Below are positions 1 through 13,700 of a stretch of 64,000 nt of DNA, piece after piece. Both the position numbers and the translations under genes were made by a program. Source of the stretch: Diphasiastrum complanatum (Eukaryota > Streptophyta > Lycopodiopsida > Lycopodiales > Lycopodiaceae); the NCBI GenBank assembly GCA_029204225.1, contig CM055095.1, forward strand, positions 67,543,940 through 67,607,939, written 5' to 3'. The notes under the pieces were generated by a model. It saw only the letters and a list, made by a program, of their open reading frames with translations, was not told where the DNA came from and did no database searches. The stretch's first letter is position 1, and each line of letters starts with the position of its first letter.

Positions 1-608
1 GGCTCGGGAGCACGGACTAACAGAGGAAGTTCCTAGGATTGGATGTGGCAAGACCTCCGTTACTCACGTAGGGCATAACTAGCATCAGTACTGTTGCCCC
101 TTGACTGTTTTAGGACTTTTTGGCTGGACCAATCCCCTGCCGAAAAAGGCCCTAACAGGCTGATACTATTGGAGGGAGATGATGGTTTAGATGTGGTCCA
201 CATTCATTGAACCTTATTGAATGAATTAGAACATCAACAATTATAATAGGAATTTATTTCATTCCTTCATATGCTCTAGGAAAGTACTCTTTTGTTCATA
301 AAAATAGAAAATGGTTTGTACCTTGATCTCTTTTCATATAATTGTATGTAGTGAGCTAGTATTGATATTAAGTGGGATTCTTTGTTTGTATCTTGATTGA
401 AGTTGATGTATTTCATATTTGGCATAACCTTGACATTTTTCAAATCTTAAAATATTTTTATCTATCTGTTTTTAGTCTAACTTGATCTTGAATGTTAGAT
501 GTGATCATGTCCTTCATTGTTACGATCTTGGATTTTCAGCTTTCTAAGTTTGAATGTATGTGATCATTGATGTCCATAGCCAATCTTCAGTAAAAATTAC
601 AAAGAAAC
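1..608. other. AT-rich stretch without a recognised gene
   Basis: No open frame with recognisable protein similarity is seen on either strand. The first 180 bases are less AT-rich and may be the edge of a repeat, but no termini can be seen because the window begins here. Confidence 0.5.
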
Positions 609-914
609 TGTAAGAACCCAAAAGGATTGCCTCTAGGATGAGGATAGGAGAACACAATAGGAGAGACTATGGAGCCAAACCACCCAACCAATCCTAGATC
701 AAAACTGGATCTAGCCCCCAAGCCATGCCATGTGAAGCAAGAGGAGAAGAGAGAACCTGGTAACCTAAACCCAATATGTCGACGAGATAATCTCCACCTC
801 ATTATATAGAGAGTAGAGTCCTGTGCATGTAACCATGCAATCCCCATGCAGGTCAACTATAAATAGATTATATCTCTTCATGTAGTCCTCCTGCCTATAT
901 CCGTCACACAGGCA
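609..914 (-). repeat. 3' LTR of the 609-6043 element
   Basis: This is a 306-bp copy of the right-hand repeat with only scattered substitutions, bounded by TG...CA. The interior sequence next to it on the minus strand holds only a weak purine tract. Confidence 0.75.
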
Positions 915-3900
915 TGAACAGTTCCTTTAACTTTCAATATTAATCTAGGAAATCATTATCCTTGGTTTGCCTTTCATATCAAACAAGTACTTAGAGATAG
1001 TCAATTTTTCAATTATTAATCTATGTTCTGGAGTACGACTCAAGTTTGAAAAAAAAAATACACTAAGCAATAAATTTCTCAACTAGGTTACACTCAACAC
1101 AAGTTAGTAACATCACCTTCATGTAAAACACTTACATAAATCTCTGAGTGAAATATTCCCTAACTTAGGAGATTAAAGTTAAAGAAAAGAAATAATAATT
1201 ACAGTCTGAAATTATCCACAAACTCTGGCAGACAATTTATAAAAACTTCCAAATACAATTATCCTTAGAATTTAATTCTAAGATATGTTAATTCATTTAA
1301 CTAGAATCTGTAGGAGAATCATTAAGATATAGAATGATTAAAACTCAACTCTGAGTATCCTAGATACTCTTTTGAGTTAAATGCTCTTGTTTCTAGCACC
1401 AAATGCAAGAAAATAGCATTCATTCATCTTAATAGACTTGTCTGTCTCCTATGGTAACTGGAGATCCAATCAAAAGAAAAAAATTGTACTCAAGCATCTA
1501 TAGACCATATACTGTAGCAGAATAGCATCCACTAGATAAATTAAATTCTACAAATAAGATAACTTACCTTGTGAGAATATCTGTGAGATCCATAGGCTCT
1601 CAATAATATACTGGAGTAGAGAGATTCAAAACACTGATCTAAATTCTTACTCAAATAATAGATCAAGTATTAATCATCACACTTAAGAATTATCACCATT
1701 CCTTTAAACCCTCCGACAATAATTAAGTATCTATTTATGATCCGTCAATTATAAATATTTAGATTTATATGATTCGTCAATCATAATTTTCTAGAATCCA
1801 AAACCATACTTAATCATTTACAGGATACTGGAGTATATGTTCAACATAACTCATGAAAAGTAAGAATCATTCCAAATTTTTTCCACCAAGAAAATATTAG
1901 ATTTAGGAATATTTTTCAAACAAGATTCTTTAACTAAAGTGCAAGATTCAAGGTTTATTAACCACTGGTAATTAAAGACTGAATTAAATTTAGATACCCA
2001 AAGTCCCGCTGAATATCAACTCAAAAATTATTCTTGGATTCATTATGATTTGTTATCCAATTGAGGGCTCTGGGATACAATCACTAATGAGCTGAGTCTA
2101 TTCCTTAACTAAGGAATACTCTATCCCAAGAATACTGTATATCCAATGCACATAATTTTAACTGATGAACCCAAATGAGTCACTAATCATGCGTCTTACA
2201 AGCAATATAAATCAAAACCATCAGTTTCTGGTGAATCCACATCACACTGACCGTTTTACCAATTAACTTCACTCTGGAGTAATCAACTACTCAAGTTAAT
2301 GGCCAATGATTCAGAAATCTCAAATGTCTAGGTGAAGAATTCAATTATACTAGTATGACACCACATTTAGATCCTTGCCCAAATCATTTGTAAGTTAATC
2401 CATAAATCTTCTCTACAAAGATTTGTTAACTCTACAAGTATCCATCAAACAATACTTGATCATATGTCTATGTTCACCGACTACATTAAGTGCACCAATT
2501 AACCCTAGTAACCAGGAATACACAGTAGATTCATACAAGATTAATCGTGCACATATGTGAATAATCTCACTATGACCCAGTACATAAACATATTTTTATC
2601 TAGCACATTCCTCCAGAACCCACATATGTTACTCACATATCTCACTGAGATCTTGTAACTCAAGCTACAAAAGATTTTCTATTTCTCATGAGTAAATAAC
2701 ATATCCGAGAAACCTTTGAGACAAATAACATTCACTCTCAACAGTTTTCCAATCCCACTTACCTCTAATTACATAATTTCATCCACTCAATCAACCCCTC
2801 TCTGATCCTAGTACTCAAACTAAGATTAGGTTGATTCAATTCAGAACTCTCAGACTTAACTTCTGATCAAACTTACTTCTATTCCAACCAAAATGAAATT
2901 AGTAACCTTTGACCATTCACTGTACTACTTATAGATAATGATGCAACTTTCAAACCTGCTCTAGATCCAGATTGTCCATACAATCCCTAGAGAATTTCTC
3001 TTATTCGAAAAGTTCCAATTAGGTATCTTACTCTGAATTTATCCGAAATTACTTTCAGACCAAATCTCATTTCTATACCACAACTGGTTCTCTTCCGAAA
3101 GCTATGCAGCCCACAGATCCCCAAATAGAATTTTATCCGATCACTTCACCCCTCCTTTTAAAGAATTTATCAATTTCAATAAAAGTTAACTGAAAAGATG
3201 ATATATGAAAATATCCAAACACATGAAAAAGTCAATAATAAGTGCATTCCACAAAAGGATTCACTTATTTACAAACAAGACTTTTCCTTCAAATATTTTC
3301 ATTTCGAGTGACAAAAACTACCATTCTATCGAAATCCTTTTTTGCAAAAAGAGCTATTCAAGGCTTAGGAAATCGAAACACTTTAACTTAGAATTTTCTG
3401 AATTCCAAGTCTATTCACACAAGTAGTAATTTATATGACATAACAGTCTTTCAGAAGAATAACTTCATGCTGGAAAGAATCATATAAACCAGTCTGATGT
3501 CTTATATTCGAGAAATTACTAAGAAGTAAAAGATTAATTAAGAAAGCGAGAAATAGATTTGAGGGCCTCTGATTTTGTAAATAATGAGATACCAATTTGG
3601 GATCTAGATTAAACCTCAAAATTTTCCAAAATACCCCACATTTGATCAAACAGTTTTATTTTTCCCATATCGAGACTAGGTACTAAAACACAACATTGAT
3701 CATCAGATCTTCACAATCCTAGAATTCCCTTTCCAAAATTACTGATGTCCCATACCATCAGCTTTTCCTTCCATAAAATCCTTAACTGCCTTATCTGATA
3801 TTCTAGAGATTCACTGATCTTCTAGCTGTTCTATAATCACTATAGGATATAATCTCTTGTTCCCATATACTGGAGAGATTTATTTGTATGGCTGGCATGC

Positions 3901-5201
3901 CTATCAGATGGATACCACATATCCACACCTGATTCTATGATTTAGACAGAAGAATTAACATGGTTCAACACTACATTCTGATCCTTACAGGTTAATGATA
4001 AGCTTCAAATCCCCCTGGATCCAAGAGCATCAACTCTAGGGACAAGCTTCTATCAACTAACAGATCCAATGTAATCCATATATCAGATTCTACTTCTAAC
4101 ATCACAATTGACATCCAAAATTGCGGATAACTCAATGGTCACAAAGATATTAGTTATGAGTTCAACTAAATGAATCCTACCCAGAAAATTAATATCCGGT
4201 ATTAAGCAATTATTTACTGGGATTGCTAAAATCCTAATTGCGAAATACATTTCCCGATCACACTTACTACCCCTGATGTCCACTCTTCTTCCCTCCTTAG
4301 AATTTTCAGTTCTATGAAAATCTTTCAACTAAGGTATCAAGAAGACGTAACGACATTAGTAAATGTTTTAAAATTAATTATTGTAGGAAAAAATCTGAAA
4401 TAATTCATTTTTGTCCTATATTTTGGCTGAATATCTGATATATCAAAAATCATTTACTAGTATGTGCAACTGTACTAGTCTGATCTTTTGAATATAATTC
4501 ACCATAGGATTTTACTGGAAATGAAATCAGTTCTATAATTCCTATTATTACAATTTTTCAAAAAAAATTAGACTGTTCTCATTTCACTTCCTGGTTTGAG
4601 ACTTACATCGTTAAAGTTATCTGTAATTAATGGGAAATAACATTTGGATTCGGGTGTTTCTACACTGTATTCCCCCAAAATAATATTGTTGAATAAAGAA
4701 ATACCTCCAAATATTATGAACTTTCCTCCATTAATTATTTAACAAGTATCTCAAAAGCTTTGGTTTGTTAAATTTTAATGACCACAATCATCAAAACCAC
4801 AATAACCAACTGATCGGTGTTCCCCCAATTTGAAAAGGAGAAAATTGAAAAAACACAATTTAACTCCATTTACTGGGAGTACCAATACTCTAGAGTTAAA
4901 TGGTTTAAATAGCATCACACCAAGGAGTCGAATTCCTAAATTGGGTATGTGCCTAAGAACCGTACTATTCCTTTCGTTCCGTCAAGATCGGTTTCAGAAA
5001 AATTCCCATCAAAAATCGATTAAGACTGCTTGACCACGAATAATGGTACTCAAGTTTAACAAAAGCTGGGCTTACATTGCTGAAAGCCGAATGCCAAGTT
5101 GATAATAGCGTATGACATGCACATTGTCCATGGAGAAAGAAAATCCAATTTTCTTCTAACCATACTCGGGAACAATATACAAAATCAAATCATGCAACAA
5201 T

Positions 5202-5257
5202 CTTGACATCTAACCATTCTGAAACCGATCTTGACATCTAACCATTCTGAAACCGAT
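5202..5257. repeat. Two tandem copies of a 28-bp unit
   Basis: The unit starting cttgacatctaaccattc is repeated twice without interruption. The flanking phrase acaatatacaaaatcaaat also occurs on both sides. This is a local duplication in the interior of the LTR element. Confidence 0.8.
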
Positions 5258-5719
5258 CTTGAACAATATACAAAATCAAATCATTCACATCTATGTTATA
5301 ATTCTGCCGTAATTAGATTCATGTAGCCACACCACTAATAGTTTAATTCACCGGAAAAATTGATTTCCATCAATCAATCACTAAACTGAATTAGTCATGC
5401 ATGAATCAAATAACTAATAACATCATGGACTCATACATCAATCCAAAACTCCATAGAAAGTGAGTTCAAGCCACAAGCCACATGATTCACCGTTGCAAAT
5501 CATCCACATGAATTGGAAACATCCTAAAGAAACATAAAATCAAGAATGAATTACAAAACTAATTCCAACATCTTTGTCAAAAGTAAATGTGTAGAATGGC
5601 ACTCTACCACAACTTTGAAAAGCTCAATGAATTAGTAAATCCACTTCTAAACTTCCCTTGAAAAATTAGCACTTCCGATGTAGCGCTTGCCTCCAATTCC
5701 TATCCAAAGCCGCATCTTA

Positions 5720-5737
5720 GCCGTGCTCTGATACCAA
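5720..5737 (-). other. Primer-binding site (tRNA-iMet type)
   Basis: The minus strand reads TTGGTATCAGAGCACGGC directly after the 5' LTR. This is the standard match to the 3' end of plant initiator tRNA-Met used by many LTR retrotransposons, and it fixes the element's orientation. Confidence 0.75.
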
Positions 5738-6043
5738 TGTAAGAACCCAAAAGGATTGCCTCTAAGATGAGGATAGGAGAACACAATAGGAGAGACTATG
5801 GAGCCAAACCACCCAACCAATCCTAGATCAAAACTGGATCTAGCCCTTAAGCCATGCCATGTGAAGCAAGAGGAGAAGAGAGAACCTGGTAACCTAAACC
5901 CAATATGTCGACGAGAGAATCTCCACCTCATTATATAGAGAGTAGAGTCCTGTGCATGTAACCATGCAATCCCCATGCATGTCAACTATAAATAGATTAC
6001 ATCTCTTCATGCAATCCTCCTGCCTATATCCGTCACACAGGCA
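5738..6043 (-). repeat. 5' LTR of the 609-6043 element
   Basis: This 306-bp repeat is almost identical to 609-914, which suggests an insertion that is not very old. It contains a TATA-like stretch (ctatatata/ctataaata type). It sits against an older LTR-like repeat at 6044-6215. Confidence 0.75.
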
Positions 6044-6216
6044 CGCAATACTCCATATGTCTCAATTAGAGTGTCTGGGTCCTCTCAAAGTAATTAGTCA
6101 CAAACAGGCCTTGACATGGAATTAAATCATGGCGTGACCAATAATCTCGAGTACTGGAGGGCCGGGCTACCATATTAGGACTATTCCAGGTCCTTAACCG
6201 AATATGGCCATAACAG
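6044..6216 (-). repeat. Dispersed repeat fragment, probable old LTR
   Basis: Read on the minus strand from 6216, the sequence begins TGTTATGGCC and contains CTCGAGATTATTGGT and GAGGACCCAG. These occur in the same order, slightly changed, on the plus strand at about 22698-22850. The two are diverged copies of one repeat family in opposite orientation. The abrupt end at 6043 shows that the 609-6043 element abuts it. Confidence 0.55.
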
Positions 6217-7777
6217 AAACTATTTCACATTCCATTTTTCTGTCATATTAGACAAAAAAATTATTTCATATTGGTTATAAGTTTATTGGTTTTTAGGCAT
6301 GCATATCAATTGTAAATACTGAACGCAAAATGTATCGATAGGTGGTCATTAAGGAAGCCTCCCTATGGTAAGGCTAGATTTCCAAAAGTGTATGGGAGAA
6401 GACTAGGAGTGGTTATTATTGGGTTTGTGGCCATGCTCAAAACATTTTTCTTCTTGAAGATCAAAACTAAGGATGACACCAATAGATTTCTAGTCACTCA
6501 AACTTAGTGTTGTCAATGTAATCATGTTGTAGTAAAAAAATTTGCTTGGATGATTTCACAGGACTCATCCCTATGGAAATCATGGTTTTTTTTGTCTCAC
6601 ATTTAAAACAAAAAAATAGCTTTGCATCTTTATGGTTGTCTCACTACTAAGCACACTGAAACAAGACTTTCTACACAATTAAACAAAACTTCGATTGGGT
6701 ACTGATGAGAATTTGATTAGAGCAGTCCAATTCTCTCTACTTGGGACATTACAATGGACTTTGGCATGAGCCTATAGCCTTGACTACGAACACAAACACT
6801 AGCCTTCCCTCATAGTTTAGTTGCTAGTACTCTCATATTTAATGAACATGGCAATTTTAGTAATGCATTTTTTTTACTAAGTGCTTGAGCCCCAAGATCA
6901 AGACACATCTATATACAGAGCTCTATCTTTAGCCCTTAATGGCTTCCTCATCCACAAATAGGAGGCCCATGGGATGGCCACTCGAGTTATTTTAACCTCT
7001 TTGTTCGTCCCAATGTTTATCAATGTTGGAAAACTTGGCTTTGATTTTCCTCCACTTGAAGTTGAGGAGGCCGACATAAATGCTTCTACATGAAAGATAT
7101 TTTCTAGCCAAACCGCTTCTTGTTGTTGCAAACAAGCAATCTTTGGCATGCTTAAGTGCTCATTAGCATTTGGCTAGGCCATCATCTATGCCATTCATAC
7201 ACCCGGCCATCATCTAAGTTATCCACAGAACTAAATAACTTAAGCATGTCATAAGACTCATGGGACTAGCTAGGGACTCTGTACATGACGTTGTGGTGTA
7301 GCTAGAGAATTAGGGTTTGGCTTGCCCACCCAGGTTAGAAGAAACCATGCCCAAACATGGGCGAATAGCTGGGGTCAAATGCCTATCTAGAAAGAACAAA
7401 GTTGGAGATAGATTGACATGGTTAAGGGCGTGCCCTAACCACCACAAGGCCATCCCCTAGCCATTCACCAACCACCCTTTTCAACTCCTTGGGACATCTC
7501 TCTCTCTCTCTCTCTCACTCAATGAACAAACTCATCTTCCAATTGGAAAAGTAAGAGACGAAATGGCTTATATTATTAAGCAATGCTCAGGATTGATGAT
7601 TCTACAGAGGGTGAAGATCATGCAAGCGAAGAGTTGGGCACAAATGGCAGCAAACGGAATTAGAACAAATACAAAGTGTAGAAAAGTAGCAGCGGCAGCT
7701 TCCTAGAAAGAAATGCGAAATGGGTCTTCATGCATGCACCAATTTGAGTGTAGAATCAAGTGCTGAGCACTATCGAA
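6217..7777. other. Region upstream of the phosphatase gene
   Basis: No coding frame is recognised. A (TC)n run lies at about 7497-7516. The last 60 bases before the start codon contain an upstream ATG at 7720 whose frame runs to 7923 and so overlaps the main start in another frame. This could lower translation of the main frame if transcription begins upstream of it. Confidence 0.4.
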
Positions 7778-10700
7778 ATGGGTCTCTGCGCTTCTTCTTG
7801 TTCAGCAGCATCACCAGCCTCTACTGCAAGAACTACAGCCTCCTGGGCAGTCCTGGATCACACACAGTACATGGACAGATCAGTGGCTTCTGCATTGAAG
7901 GAGCGAATACAGTGCAGCTTTGAAGGACTCGGATCAGCCGAAGGTTGCCGTTACGAGGATCACCGACAGCAGAAGGGGGAAGGCGCTATTGTTGGGCTGC
8001 ATTCGTCGTGGGTGACTCCATTTATCCTGGGAATGGCTCGCCCTTCGGATCACATAATCAAACAGTACTTCATCATCTACCAGGTATCATTTGTATAATT
8101 CGCCAAGCAAGATGCCTCGCTACATCTTGTCTTCCCATGAAGCCTCTTCGTTATAAAAACGGCCTTTTGGCAACCCACCCATCAAATGTGTGAGCATCCC
8201 TAAAAAGGCAGGTGCACATCTACACACTCCTACATCATATCCCACCTAAAATCAATTTGGATAGAATCCTTTAATCCAATGTGCCAACGTTGCCCCTACT
8301 TCTGTACGAAGGTAGAAGTATTTTATTTGAAGTGTGCCAAGTTTTGTCATACCTGTGTGTCACAAGATGTACAGCCTGATAAACTATACGTACGTTCTTC
8401 ACCTAATCCGATCATTTGTTTATTACATTTGGCGTATCAGCTCAACCTAGTCCAGAATCTGACTTTATAGGTGTTTTTGTAGTGCTTGGTTTTCTTTTTA
8501 TGATGCTAGTTAACAAGTTTTTGTGAGCACACCCGACTTGGTTAGCTAGTACAGGGTACCATACACCTTCCTCCCATGCCCGGTGAGGATACTCACACGA
8601 CTGTATGTCCATAGGAGTGTTCTTGCACTATGAACAAATTTTAGGTCTAAAGATTAAAGAAGTGCACATGTAGCCAGAATGAATCACAAGAGTTATTTTA
8701 GCTTTAAAACCCAAGTCACTTTATCTACACCTCCAACACATGAGACCTTACAAAGCTTAGAGTACATGCTATTCTCCTTTGGTCTTAAGTTTTGCTAAGC
8801 CATAGGCTTGGTAAGTTTGTAGTTCTCAGAGGATGTGATAACTTAAAAGCGTTCATCACTAGTTGCTCATTCTTAAAAGAGGAGGCAGCCTTCAAGCTAC
8901 ATCTACGTACCAACCACTTTGAGATGATTTCCTTCCATCTAGCTATTTAGGCCTTGGCTATCAATCAGATTGCTTCATTTTGCAACTTATTGAAGTTTTT
9001 TCTTTGCATGGCAACTACCACAAATTTTTGGTTACTCTTTGTAACTTCAATTGCAAACTAACAAAACATATACTCACAACATACCAAGTCTCTTTGTGTA
9101 GATCTTCTTGAACAAATAGAAACCTAGCAAAGGTTTTGTACCAATTTGTGCAACTTATTTTCAGCATAAATATCAATGAGCTTGCCATAGAAATGGTTTC
9201 ACATGTTGTGTATAGGGGTCTAATGCAAATTTTAAACAGTTCCATTCTGCAGGAATTGATGCAATTCTGAATTTGCAAGAACCTGGTGAGCATGCAGCAT
9301 GTGGACACGGAATAAAAGCTGAAAGTGGATTCTCTTACACCCCAGAACTATTTATGGAAAACAAAAGTGAGTATAGGAGGCACTTTCTTGCTGCTATGCT
9401 CAAAGAAAGCTTTCAAATTTCAGTATGGCCATTGTGCTATCTAGAATTTGGACGTTCTTCAAAACATCAGATACTTCCAGCTAATTTTGCATTTGTGTCT
9501 TGTTGTTCAATTGAGAAGCTAGAGCTGAATGCTGCTTGCTCTAGAAGATGCCCTAGGGATGTTGGCCTAGCATCTGTTAATTGTCCTTGATGTGAAGGTT
9601 GCTAATCATTACTCACATACAATCACAGATGCACACCAACAAGGCAACTACTGAATCTTCACCAAAGAGCACACCTACTTGCCAAAATGAAACAGCAATA
9701 GGATCATAACAAAAGATGTTTAGATCTGTCGTAATTATAGTAAACAGGCCGCACAACAGCAGAGATGCATTTAATACACTATTAAAATAGAGATCAAGCA
9801 AACATCAAGAATTCTACACAAATGAAAAAGAGAACCACAGATGAGATGATAATATTGCTCCAAAATCTTCCACAAATGGAAATGGACACATCTAAGCATC
9901 TACAAATATGAAATAGAAAGATTTTATAACTGATATAGAGAATAGTGTCCATATTAAATGCTTCATTATTTCTTACATCAATTTTACATATCACGATGAA
10001 AAACAACATGAAGAAGTACATTAAACAATAAAGAATAGGTTTCTTCCTGCTTGCACGTCTGATATCTTTGTGAAACAGCACACATGTAATAGATGAAAGT
10101 TATGAATGAGTGCTTGCATGTCTTATACCCCTTCGAGTGTTTTGTCGAATAATACCTTGGTTGTGATTCAATTTTGTAAGTATGCAGCTATTGATCATTG
10201 CATTCACCTGCACTTCTAATGATTTCACTTTGGAAGCTAGCTTCTGATTAGTCTCCTTATGGTTGAATTTGGAGTTCTTCAGCCCTACTCTCTGCTGTGC
10301 TCTATGCTTCTTTGGTGATGGTTATTGTTGTTTCCCAGGATTGTTGGTTGTTTAGGTGCCAAACTAGTTCCCAGTGCAAATAATCTAGTTTGCTTAATAC
10401 AGTGGCAGCAGGTAGATCTATTAAGCAGCACTTTAAGAGAGGTGTCTAGGTCCTACTTTTCTCCCCAATGTGAAGCACTGCAAAAATACCACCTGCTAAC
10501 TTACACTTTGATTCACAACTTGTAGGCATAAGTGCTGGTTCTGTACCTTTTTGAGAGGTATGTTCCATTCAGTATGTATGGAACGAAACTCGTTTCATAG
10601 TTACAAAATGAAATTTGTTCCATTTCTACAAAACAATATTAAAGATAAATTATATTTCATATAATTATTATGTAAGGATAGCAGAGGCTTAACATTGCAT

Positions 10701-13700
10701 GATTGTGAGCAAAGATGCAGTTTTCTACTACAATTTTCCTTGGAGGGACATGCAATGCCCCGCTCTGGACTACAGTCTTCGTATTGTTCAAGTCATGGAT
10801 TTCCATATTACCAGGGGAGGAAAGGTGAGACATTGCTGTACTCTGGTAATTTTGGATTAATAATCAAGTCTTTTTTAACAAAGCAGTGAAGTTTTGTTTA
10901 TAATTATTTACTTGTTTTCTTGCACTTTTTCATCAGGTTGCAGTTCATTGCCATTCAGGTCTCGGTGAGATAATGATTCTGATAGCACATCTGAACCTGT
11001 TAGGAACGCACCGCTACTTGAAATTCATTTATTTTGCAAAAAAGCAAGAACTACTTTAAAGCAAGGTGATGTATGGAGGCTTTTACTAGCAAGCAGTTTG
11101 TGTCCTCTCAGGTCCCTTTTCAGTTGCATGTAGTCCTCCATACTATAGGCTCATAGCTGGTATTAACATGCTAACTGGCATTCGAACAAGGCTTGTAGCT
11201 TAGAATGCATGCCAATGTGCTTATTTGTAAGGCTTAATTCATCATACAGCTGATAAGTAGAAAATGCTCTGAGATCTTGCTTTCAAGTGGCATTAAAAAA
11301 GACACATGGCTTGTAGGAAAAATTCCCATGCTCCGTATGGAATGTAATTTTCAAAAGCATTTTACATGCAAGAAAATTGCTTTCCTTTTTTCTAATTCTA
11401 ACAGCTGTTGAATATGCACGGAAAATACCTAAACAAAAAGCCAAAACAGTTATTTATGACACACGATAGAAAAGTGTAGAGTAGTTGTTGCCATCCTACT
11501 TACCTCGGGAACCAATTCTTGGCAGTGATAGCCTAGTTAGGCTTATGTAAGCTAAGTGATCAATACTGTAACATTCAAATATGTTTGATTCTCAACCAGA
11601 CTTGCTTAAAATGCCAATGCTCAAATCAATTTTTTGGGGCCCAAGGCCCAACATAAGGCGCCAGGGTCCAATCTAGAGAAGTAAACCTACATCGGATTGC
11701 TAGCATCCCTCAACCTGTCTTCCTTTAACCTTTTTGCAACTAGATGAAAATGATTGGTGTTTGCTTCTCACTCACATGCTCATTTGTTTACTTTAAGTCA
11801 GCCACACAATTTTTTGTTTTATGCTAGCAAACTCATCTAGAGAAAGAGAGATTTCTTACTTACAAAATAGAAAGACTAAGTCTGAAGTATTGTAGAGCAA
11901 GGCTGAATCTGTAGCAGAGAAATGCAGGTAAGAAGGATTAGAAGTTGAAGCTGGTGGACAACAGCACCGATGATGTTTGATGAATCAGGCCTTTAGGAGC
12001 CAAAAAAGTAGGAGCGATTGAGTAACAGTGGGTAGATGGCATTGAGTGACAGTGATTAATGGAAAATAAGACATGGGTGTTCACTGAATAGCCGAAAGAA
12101 GGGCTGCAATCAGAAATAGTTTCAAAAGCAATGTACCAGGCAGATGGTATCTTTGAACGGTTCAAAGAATCCCCTGGAGTGTAAGAGTTGCCGCTGCGTC
12201 TGCTTGACGCTGGCTCAGATCTCAGCTGCTGCGTAATGGGTTATCGCAGAGCCTTGTGCTCCAAACTTGGCATGGGATCCCCATGGATGTACAGTGTATA
12301 CATTGTGCATAAAATGATATCAGTGCTTCTCATGCTTCGGTGAGAGAGAAAAACAAAAGCAAGCTGTGGTGAAAAACATGCTTTACGCAATGCCTTTACG
12401 AGTGAATCCTGAGGGGTCTCTGTTTTTCGTGGGGGGAAAGGCCGTGTCTGAGGGCTTTCCTTGCTTCGGAGGGCCCTCGCCCGAGGGCAGGCCCCGACTA
12501 GCAAGGAAGGCCCGAGGGCTTGGGGCCCTCCCCTGCGTAATGCCATTGTGCGAAGGTTTTTTTTTTTTTTTGGCCATACGGCCGTATGCGTGGACTGGTT
12601 TTTGTTTTTTTTTTTTCTTTTTCGATTTTTTCGGGCCTTACGGCCTTACCGTACGGCCGCATGCGTGGACAATTTATTTTTTTTGGGCAAATGTTTTTAC
12701 ATTTGTGGTGGAATGTGGGATGTGGACGGCCAATGACGGGCTGCCACATAGCACATGCACATTCCACCGAAGAGAGGAGAGAGAACGTGCATTCCGTAGA
12801 GAGAGAATGACAGATTCCTAGGAAAAAGAAAATTGGATGGACATTATGCTCCTGGAAGTGGTCCCAAAATACAAAGGACACCTGAGAATTTTTCTAACGA
12901 TAAAGGGCTTGCTTCTGGAAGCCAAGAAATATTAGTATCATCCACTGGGGTTGGGTAACAATGCTTCATCAACGACTTTTGCAGACACCCAAGGATCTAC
13001 ATGGATGCCTATGGCAGAATTTAGATTTTGTCATAAATGGGCTAAGGCAGCAGCAAGTCTGTGCCTGTGCAGCCCCATGGCTGGCCTACATTGGTGCATA
13101 CTTACTGAAAGGGTTTGTCCCCCTATCAGGCTATGTTCTGTATGAGTTGGCAATCCCTATTTGTCATGGAGGAGCAACTCAATAAAATTGTGATTGATGC
13201 CAAATCATTCAAGTTGGAACTCATCTGTTGCGATAGATCCATTAAATTTCACTTTAGCCCATGTAAATTAAGCTATGGGACTTGCACCCAAGTCTTTTAG
13301 CTGGAAGAATCTTCGAGTTGAGTCATGCAAGGTGGTACCAACACTTTGGCAATACATTTGATGACATTATGATATAAGAATCACATTGCTTTTCAACCAG
13401 AAGCTGCAAAAACTCCAAGCATGAAGAAGAATTAGTTGATATTGCCATGTTTGTTTTTAAGCAACAATTAGGTTGGCTAGAAAGATTTCATGTCAAATCT
13501 ACCATTAAGGAACAAGTTGAGATATCCAAGGGACAAGCAATGACCATAAAGTGAATAAGGCATTAGAAGCCTGTATTACAACTTTCCAGCTATCCAACTT
13601 TCTTGTCAATTGTCAAAAATTGGCACAACAATGTCTTATGTTTGAACTTCAAGCAAAAGCTACAAGGGAAATGGTTCTAATATCTGATCGATGCTAAAAT

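Larger units (their letters stand above)
609..6043 (-). mobile_element. LTR retrotransposon with non-coding interior (LARD-like), minus strand
   Basis: Two near-identical direct repeats of 306 bp (609-914 and 5738-6043) both begin TGTAAGAACCC and end CACACAGGCA on the plus strand. Directly inside the right copy, the minus strand reads TTGGTATCAGAGCACGGC, the usual primer site complementary to initiator tRNA-Met. So the right copy is the 5' LTR and the element points left. The 4.8-kb interior has only short, interrupted frames and none that I recognise as gag, protease, integrase or RT. It is either a non-autonomous large derivative or a badly decayed element. No matching target-site duplication is visible: the flanks read gaaac and cgcaa. 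Confidence 0.75.

Noticed and set aside
587..5985. Two similar proteins starting MTCMGIAWLHAQ
   Set aside because: Both are translations of the two LTR copies (609-914 and 5738-6043) and not a gene family.
12241..12881. Several long overlapping frames in a GC-rich patch
   Set aside because: They arise from low stop-codon density in the GC-rich foldback element and its T runs. Products are low complexity and differ in every frame.
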